Shown piece after piece: positions 57,318 through 64,000 of a DNA stretch of 64,000 nucleotides. The position numbers and the translations under genes are program-made. This DNA is from Taiwanofungus camphoratus (taxonomy: Eukaryota > Basidiomycota > Agaricomycetes > Polyporales > Taiwanofungaceae). Where the stretch lies: assembly GCA_003999685.1 (NCBI GenBank), contig CP021226.1, positions 682,001 to 746,000 on the forward strand, read 5' to 3'. The notes under the pieces were generated by a model. The model ran no database searches. It saw only the letters and a program-made list of their open reading frames with translations, and was not told the origin of the DNA. How positions within the stretch are numbered: position 1 is the first letter of the stretch; each line of letters opens with the position of its first letter.

Positions 57318-59137
57318 ATGAAATGCATAGATATGATGGAGGGGAACCTTGTCAGACTGTTGAAAAGCCTTAGAGCAGAGAAAGCCCAAATCTGAACTCT
57401 GGGAGACAAGTCTGTAGATTCTTTAAGACAAGATGAGAGCGTGTATCTTCTCTGCCATCTGGTAGGTACAGGAGACTACATAAGGGGTCCATGGTGTCAA
57501 AGTATCTTACGCAAAATAAAACTGAACAAACCAAAAACAAACCAAAAATTGTAAAATCTAGGATCTGATCAGTGTACCATATGGGGATTTAAACTGAAGT
57601 AGGACATGAAACAGGAACTCTGAATGTATTAGAAAGGTTACTGAGGAATGGCACAGGGTGAGGGATGCTTATCTAGAGATCATCATATGGAAGATGGGCT
57701 ATCTAATCGGACCTTGAGAGGAACAGGGACCTAGAAGTGCTGAACTGTCAAGCCGATGCATAAGAGGTCTAGGCAATACCAAGGGATCATATGGACATCA
57801 TGAACAAGAGGCTGGGACTCCAGACTGAGGGACTGAGAACCAGAATCGAGAACTGAAGACCGAAAACCAAAGTGCCTTTTTTCGGTTGATCTCAATCAAA
57901 GGCCCAGACTTGTCAGAGGTCAGGAGGATGCTAGTGGAGGCTGCAGACGTGCATTCTAGAGCATGAGGGACCACTTCTCTTCAACAGGACTTCTGGAGTG
58001 TCAGGCAGACCTTCTATCATCAGAAATCTCATTGTTCTTCCTGGATAGGAAGGCTGGATTGCCAAGGCGTGAGTAGACACATGTAGCGCACCTGCCTGCT
58101 GAGTTAGGGCACTCCCTAGTGATGGAATAGAGCTCTCAGTCCTTGTTACAACATTCAGACTTCCAAAACTCAGCAGTACATTCTGAGAAAGGGGTGATGA
58201 TAGGTGTCATCAATTTTGGTCCAACATTTCGGTGCACAGTTCTCTCTAAGCACAATACACCACACGCTGTCACCACTCAAGGTTCTCACACATGACCGGT
58301 CATGCCACCTCGATATCACTCAATCAGCTTCGACGTGCCACTTGATGTGCTCAATAACGCTACGGCCACAGGTTTCATCTTAGTCTATGTACGCTCCTTT
58401 ATCTCAGCCTTACTAGTGATGTCAGTATAGTAGCCACTCCCTCTACGAGCTACTCCGTAGTACACAAGTAGTTAGGATGCCACTTGTACTACACCACTCC
58501 TGATGCACCTTACATTATAGTAAAGTAGTATAAACGTGATGTACAACGTCTTGGACCAACAGAGAAGTTTTCCCCCATTCTGCAGAGCTCAAGAAGAGCA
58601 CCTTTGATACAATCTTCTACCACGTCCTACAGCGTCTTTCCATCTTCAATTATGTTTGAAGAGTTGCGTCTACAATCCGCCTTTTACAGTATCTTGAAGG
58701 GTTGCGTTTCATCCGTCTTCAACATCTGTTGAAGGGTTGCACTCAGTCTTACGTCCACCTTCGAGTCATATCGAAGGGTTGCATTATCATCTCATCTCTA
58801 ACCCAAGTCCACCCTCTACAGTAACTGAAGGGCTGCATATCAGCTAAGTCCTCCTGTTTAGCCTCCCCTTAGTACAGTATTGTATAGTAGCACATCGAAG
58901 CTATGTCAAGCAGTCGTGACACATGTCATAGGTCATCAAAGACCTTCGTAGACGTCTCTCGACCCATTTGAGATCGGGAACCCTTTGCTGCTGACTCTCC
59001 CCTAGCACACTAACTAGTACTATAGCTTTCCAGCTTCTCTTAGGTCATACCCAGTTGGGGTTGGAGTGTTATAGTGCATATCAGCAGGAGACCAAAAATA
59101 CACAAATTTGAGGCATGGAGTTGTACTGGACCTATCA
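57318..59137 (-). repeat. LTR family D, copy 3, inverted, 3'-truncated and interrupted
   Basis: Starts TGATAGGTCC at 59137 on the minus strand and follows LTR D to about 57318; the last ~450 bp of the family are absent. It is interrupted by 58198-59083. It is an old, CpG-poor fossil. Confidence 0.7.
58198..59083. repeat. Nested LTR-like insert (TGATAGG...TATCA) with GAAGGGTTGC repeats
   Basis: This ~886-bp sequence is not present in other LTR D copies, so it was inserted. It has TG...CA ends but no obvious target duplication. Between 58.66 and 58.84 kb the word [TC]GAAG[GA]G[TC]TGC occurs five times, about 40-55 bp apart. No coding region is seen. Probably another LTR family (inference). Confidence 0.45.
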
Positions 59138-59846
59138 CTGGGGCCTTGAGAGTTGCACATCCCTTCCCCTTTGACATATATATCAGCTCACCTATGAAGC
59201 TACCACAATTAATGACTGCCTCAGTACTCCTGTGGCCCCTGACAACTGATATCCCTTTGCCAGTTGAATCTGAGACTGATTCTGAAACTGAAGTAGCAGC
59301 CCCAGGAGCAGTGAGGCAGTGTGTAAACAAGGATCTGTGAGGACCAGATGGCTCCTCCTCAGCAATTGGAGAGACCTGTGCAGCAGAAAACTGAAGTACC
59401 ACAGGAGAATCCTGAACATTTTTGGCCGTGTTGGTCTCCTTGGCTGCCCAATGCTCCTCCTTGTGCCCTTGGATCACCATGGCTAACTCAGGAAAGACCT
59501 CATCTGCCCACTCTAACCAGTGCACCTCAGATGCTGGTAGCAGTGCCTCAATGACCTCTTCAACCTCAGTTTCAATTTGTGGGTCAGCTGGAAGTTGAGC
59601 CCCTTGTAAAATGAGGTGCCACATACCCTAGTCAACAGAGGATCAGCCAGTAAAAGAGCTAAAAGATATCAGCTGCTCACCAAAGGTTTGGGCCCACTCT
59701 ATATAGTCCGAGGACTCAGCCATCCCCTCGAGACACATTTGGAGGAGCTCCACTAAGGCCATGCACACCTTAGCAACATTATGTGTCTGAGCAGAGGACA
59801 TTGTTGTAGAGAAAGTAGCAGAGGAAGAAAGCAGGTAACTGAACAA
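59138..59846 (-). other. Small ORF antisense to the downstream LTR unit, copy 2
   Basis: Two minus-strand open stretches (MFSYLLSSSATFSTTMSSAQ... and MWHLILQGAQLPADPQIETE...) are related to the ORF at 32.64-33.14 kb, including PADP..E and WADEVFPELAMVI. The second runs into the start of LTR D copy 3. It lies about 90-120 bp upstream of the polypurine tract of LTR D copy 2, as in copy 1. Function unknown. Confidence 0.4.
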
Positions 59847-59929
59847 AAACTGAGGAACCAGCCCCCTTTTGATGCCAAGCAGCCTTAAGGACCAGGTCAG
59901 AATTCTGAGATGCTTTTATGGCCATGAGA

Positions 59930-59967
59930 ATTGACTGAGGACAGTCAAGATCTCAATAGGGAGGAGG
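59930..59967 (+). other. Polypurine-tract-like segment before LTR D copy 2
   Basis: CTGAGGACAGTCAAG is followed by TCTCAATAGGGAGGAGG, directly before TGATAGG. It is homologous to the segment at 33225-33259. Confidence 0.55.
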
Positions 59968-61527
59968 TGATAGGTCCAGTACAACTCTATACCCTGAAAT
60001 TGCATATTTTCAGTCTCCCACCTCTTTCTCAGAATGTACTGCCAAGTTTTGGAGGTCCAAATGTCATAACAAGAACCAAGAACTCCATTCTATCACTAGT
60101 GAGTGCCCTCACTCAGTGGACAGGTGCACTACATGTGTCTAATCATGCCTTGGCCATCCAGCCTTCCTATCTGGGAAAAACAATGGGATTTCTGATGATA
60201 GAAGGCCTGCATGACACTCTGAAAGCCCCATTGTAGAGAAGCAGCCCTCCACGCTCTAGAGTGCATACCAGCAGTATCCCCTAGCATCCTCCTGACATCC
60301 AACGAATCTGGGCCTTTAGTTGAAAGCATCTGAGTAAAGACACTTCAGTTTTTGATCTTCGGTCCTCAGTTCTGGTTCTTGATCTCTTGGTCCAGAGTCC
60401 CAGCCTCTTGTCCATGACATCCATATAATCCCTGCAAATTGTCTAGGCCCCCTACACATCGGCTTGACTGTTCAGTGCTCTTCAGTCCCTATCCCTCTCA
60501 AAATCTGGTTAGATAGCCCATCTCTCATGTGATGATTTCTAGATAAGCATCCCCTTCCCTGTGCTATTTCCCGGTAACCTTTCTACCACATTCAGAGTTT
60601 CTGTTGCATTTTCTTCTTCAGTTTAGTTCCCCATATGGTACACTGATCAGTTTTTAGATTTTACAATTTTCGGTTTGTTTTCAGTTTCTTTGGTTTTATT
60701 TTGCGTAAGATACTTTGACACCATGGACCCCTTATATAGTCTCCTGTATCTACCAGATGGCAGAGAAGATATGCGCTCACATCTTGTCTCAGAGAATCTA
60801 CAGACTTGTCCCTCCAGAGTTCAGATTTGGGTTTCTCCTGCTCTAAGGCCTTCTAACAGTCTGACAAGGTTCCCCACCATCATCTCTATGTATATTATCA
60901 GCCAGCAGTCAATACTACATCACACATCACAGCAGTCTTATGTTCCCCTACATCATACGTTCCTGAAGTTGGAGTAACTTCAGTCTGAGTATCCAGCACT
61001 TCTTCTCCTCCTCAACCGGCATGCCTCCACCCTTGTTATACCCTATAGGCATGTGTTGCATCTAGTCCAGTTCATCAGTTATCATCTACACCAGCTCTAC
61101 ACCCCACTCTTATGCCAGTATCCCTCCAGCAGCATTCCCTCTCCTGATTACATCAGTTTTTGGTTATCCTTCAGTTCTCAGTTTATCATCAGTTTGCCCT
61201 CAGTTTCCTTCAACCCCTTTGCACCTGGCTGATATTCTACCAGCTCACTGCCATTGGACTAGAAGACTACATTCTTAACTTCTTGAGACTATCTGCACTT
61301 CGACATAAGATCCTGTCATGCAGGACTCATTGACCCCTTACTCCTCTGCACACATTAGACTTCTAGGACCCTGACTGTGGTCTAGGTGGTTTCTCTGTTG
61401 TATTCATTTGTTTACCTTTTCCTCTGGTATCTCATAGATACCACACTGCTCTAGCTGTCCTATCTTTGAACGTGTCAGATCTACTCCCTAGGTTCATCCC
61501 TTTATCAGAACTCTCTAGATTGTATCA
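59968..61527 (+). repeat. LTR family D, copy 2
   Basis: TGATAGGTCC...GATTGTATCA, ~1.56 kb, is collinear with 31042-32608. It contains the shared ATTTTGCGTAAGATACTTTG block at about 60.70 kb. It truncates the H1 gene of copy 2 on its right side. It is an old fossil with few CpGs. Confidence 0.75.
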
Positions 61528-62406
61528 CTGTGACCATGATCATGCGCAGCTGCTCTTTCTCAACAGCTGGCCCTGCTCATCCTCTGATGGAACTGGCATC
61601 ATCTGCTTAAGGATCCCCTTCAGCTTATGGGGCACCCTGGACAGTGGATGTGGTGGTGGGAAGGCAGTTGATGATCACTGGGCCAGTTTCTTCTCCTCAT
61701 GGCACTGCCCCCTCTCAACCAGGCTCATCCTTTCCATCTCAATGTCCTCCTCAACCATCTCCTCCTCCCAGCTCACACCATCTGCCTCCACCCTCTGTGG
61801 CACCTCCACAGTTGTGCAGGACTTGCAGTTCCACAACCTCCAGTCTTATCCTCACCTTCTTCCTCTTTTGGGTCTCCTCCTTCACCTCAACCTCCACAGA
61901 TGTCTCTTGGGTCCTCTTTGCACCTGCAACTGCTGGAGAATGAAAAGCAGTAAGTCTAAGTCTTGTAATCATCATGCAGCTACTCACCTTCTGCAAGTCA
62001 CCAAGTGTCCTCCATACTCTCCTCCCCAACCTCTGACACAGCATCTTTCAGCAGCTCTGAATACCAGAGGTTGGCTTTGACTTTCAGATCATCAGCTGCA
62101 ATCACCTCCAGTCATGCTGGCACACCATGCTGAGCAGCATGTGCAATGTTTAGGATAATGGCAGGCACATATGGCTGCTCACCAGCAGTGGAGGCCATCA
62201 TGAGAAGGTTCTGCAGGGGGCACTGAAATAAATTTGTATATAGTTAGCATGTAAAGAGGTAGTGGAGAACCTATCAGCTCCTGCTCCAACCTCTCCTCAA
62301 ACCAGGTCCAGCATGAATGATTGGGGCCAGACAAGTGAGAGAGGGCCAGATGCACACAGTTTGCCATAAGGTAGAGGCTGTCTTGCACAGATATAGTAGA
62401 GGACAT
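61528..62406 (-). pseudogene. Unknown gene H1, copy 2, truncated by LTR D
   Basis: Start 62406 gives MSSTISVQDSLYLMANCVHL, then WTWFEERLEQELI, and further AVAGAKRTQETSVEVEVKEE at about 61.9 kb. It is paralogous to 54204-53234 along its length. The last part is lost where LTR D ends at 61527. CpGs are mostly lost compared with copy 1 (for example copy-1 GGACGTATATAG is GAAATAAATTTG here), and several frames are interrupted. Confidence 0.6.
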
Positions 62407-62657
62407 ATTTAAAGCAGATTTTCAGTGATGAGAAGCAGCTGGAAATGTGTACAATGAGAGTGTCATGATGGTGGTGTCAACAACTGATGGATGAATGACA
62501 GTGAAAAAGATCATGGGATGATCATGTGATAGGTGCATTCAGAGAGATCATGTGATCAAAACTTACTGATGCCTGTCTGATTTCTCATGTTCAATCCCAG
62601 CTCTGTTTCTGCACTGATCTTGAGCTTCAAATTCATCATTTCTGTGACCCATTTACA
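62407..62657. promoter_or_regulatory. Divergent promoter of the H1/H2 pair, copy 2
   Basis: Exactly the same length (251 bp) as the copy-1 interval and alignable throughout, although the flanking genes have diverged. Confidence 0.55.
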
Positions 62658-63414
62658 ATGTCCAGCACATTCAAAAGTGAGTGCTTTCAATATTCCTCTG
62701 TTTGTGATATCAATGGCCCTGTTACAGACACTCAATCCAAGGAAAAGGGCATCACCAGGCCTTCTCAGCCTCTGCAGATGCTCTCCATCTCTCCTTCTTC
62801 CTCTGATAAACAAACTCAGCATCAGGGGACAGGACAGGATCCCTCTATGTGGAGTCTGCCTCCACCACCCCAAGGACAGTGGTCCCAGAGATAGCCAGAG
62901 AAGAGACAGGAGGAGGGAGAGGCCAGGGAGGAAGGGAAGAGAGTAGGAGGGGCCCCTCACAGTCAGTCAATCTCCATTCCATTTCCTTCAGACAGTCCTC
63001 TGGAACCTCCTCCCAACCTCTGGAGTGGACTGTGCTTTCTTCTCCCATTCATCCCAGGACACATCTGAACTGCTGGACTGGATGCAGCTTTCTCCCCCAC
63101 CTCCCCTATCAGCAGGCCATTTATCAACAGTGCAGGCAGGGCCCTCACCCTCAACATCAGCCGGCCAGTCAGCCTAGCTGCCATCTCAACCACCTGACTG
63201 AATGATGCTGCCACCACTGCTGGCATCCTCTGCAGATGAATCCTGGCCTCCTCCATTTGAACAGCCAGGGTGGACAATGCTACCACCATCACCCCCATCT
63301 CAGTCAGGCCCATTGGCCTGGGCTGCATTGCAAGTGCTGGAGTGGACCCAGCTGCCTCCCCCCCCCCTCTGGCATTGGCCAGACAGCCACTGGCATCTCA
63401 GTTGAGGATGCCAG
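62658..63414 (+). pseudogene. Unknown gene H2, copy 2, truncated by a solo-type LTR
   Basis: Start ATG 62658 (MSSTFKSECFQYSSVCDING) aligns with 54456. DTQSKEKGITRPSQP and HQGTGQDPSMWSLPPPP match, and the W-T-x-L-P-P-P-P repeats (GWTMLPPSP, EWTQLPPPP) are at about 63.25-63.36 kb. It is interrupted by frame changes near 62.88 kb and cut at 63414 by the LTR at 63415. The globular and acidic parts of H2 are absent. Confidence 0.6.
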
Positions 63415-63914
63415 TGTTACCGATGGGTAGAACTAGAGACTTGTTCGTTTTTTCTTTTCCTTTGTTCATCACACCATGGACGCACGGCATCCCTTCCACG
63501 CATTACTTACCCAGATTGACTGACAGGCCGACCGTCCCCGCTTACGCCATGGTAGTTATGTACTTTTGGGCTGCTGACTCCTTTTGCCTTATGCTGTCTC
63601 TGGAGGACTGCTTAGTATACCTGGGGGTCAGCGGTGGCAGTATAAAGGAGGGACCCCCTGCTGGAGGTTTCCTTAGTCGTATTCTCTTTGTTCATCCATT
63701 CCAAAGTGTACTACGCATTAGTACCAATATATGCTTTTCTTTACACATCTTCCCACACCCCAAGAAGCCCGTAAAGACTATCGTGACTACATAGGGTTTG
63801 TAGTTGAAGACTACTGAGGATTGTGACTCATCGTCACTGCTGTTCCTCCTTGGCCCTTCGCTGCACACCGCTCTAAGCTTCTGCAGCATTATCAGGGTGA
63901 ACCCCTCGGTAACA
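63415..63914 (+). repeat. LTR, 500-bp family, at right edge, no TSD
   Basis: TGTTACCGAT...CCTCGGTAACA is 500 bp with intact inverted ends and a TATA box (AGTATAAAGG, about 63.64 kb) in the plus sense. Left flank GCCAG and right flank CTAGA do not match, unlike the solo copies at 37 and 39 kb. It could therefore be the 5' LTR of a longer element continuing past the window; the 86 bp to the right would be internal sequence. Confidence 0.8.
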
Positions 63915-64000
63915 CTAGAATACGACTCCACAAATCCCCCGTCCAGGTTCAAGAAGTCACAAGAAGACAGTGCCTAAAAGACCCGTATCGGTCTCGAAGA

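Noticed and set aside
63930-63960. GGTTCAAG word resembling a tRNA T-loop
   Set aside because: No acceptor stem, D-arm or anticodon arm can be drawn around it; more likely internal sequence of the edge LTR element.

Overview
The window reads as a basidiomycete fungus, most likely a wood-decay-type Agaricomycete. Host genes are densely packed, carry many introns of about 46-66 nt, and encode fungal housekeeping proteins. The right part holds KDZ-type transposase sequence and Agaricomycete-style multicopy unknown genes. This placement is inference from gene content and intron style; no marker gene fixes the species.

Region 1 (1-23,012) is ordinary, GC-rich host chromosome with seven genes. They are: the cohesin loader Scc2/Mis4 (minus, runs off the left edge); a DHX33/Dhr2-like DEAH RNA helicase (minus); a DUF4203-like multi-pass membrane protein (plus); a Ppc89/Cep57-like spindle pole body protein (minus); the ribosome-biogenesis GTPase BMS1 (plus); mitochondrial 2-oxoglutarate dehydrogenase E1 (minus); and a SUGCT-like class III CoA-transferase (plus). 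Three divergent pairs share promoters: helicase/DUF4203, SPB protein/BMS1 and OGDH/SUGCT. I could resolve complete, frame-consistent exon structures for BMS1 (5 exons, 1161 aa), OGDH (10 exons, 1002 aa), SUGCT (9 exons, 447 aa), the DUF4203 gene (4 exons, 612 aa) and the SPB gene (6 exons, 934 aa).

Region 2 (23,013-64,000) is a transposon graveyard with no recognisable housekeeping gene. It contains two strongly CpG-depleted fossil Ty3/gypsy pol regions in opposite orientations (23.2-25.4 and 27.7-31.0 kb) and a much younger-looking, CpG-rich chromovirus-type Ty3/gypsy element (42.8-49.0 kb). There are five LTR families as fragments or solo LTRs, several with clear 5-bp target duplications (ATAAG, AACAT, GCTAT, TAATG, TGTAA). 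A ~1-kb inverted repeat lies at 36.1-39.1 kb. A KDZ/CxC2-type DNA transposase (39.1-41.6 kb, minus) sits head-to-head with a gene of unknown function (41.8-50.4 kb, plus) that the young gypsy element split. Nested insertions give a relative order of events.

The most unusual content is a head-to-head pair of unknown genes present twice (53.2-56.9 and 61.5-63.4 kb), with exactly 252 nt between the two start codons in both copies. One partner carries W-T-x-L-P-P-P-P repeats and a 21-bp coding minisatellite. A different 21-bp minisatellite, encoding a cysteine heptapeptide, occurs in two places beside the KDZ pair. A ~35-bp tandem array with a perfect palindromic core lies at 57.0-57.3 kb. A pair of related small ORFs sits antisense just upstream of the polypurine tract and LTR at 33 and 60 kb. 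CpG depletion begins inside the 3' half of the SUGCT gene although that gene is still open.
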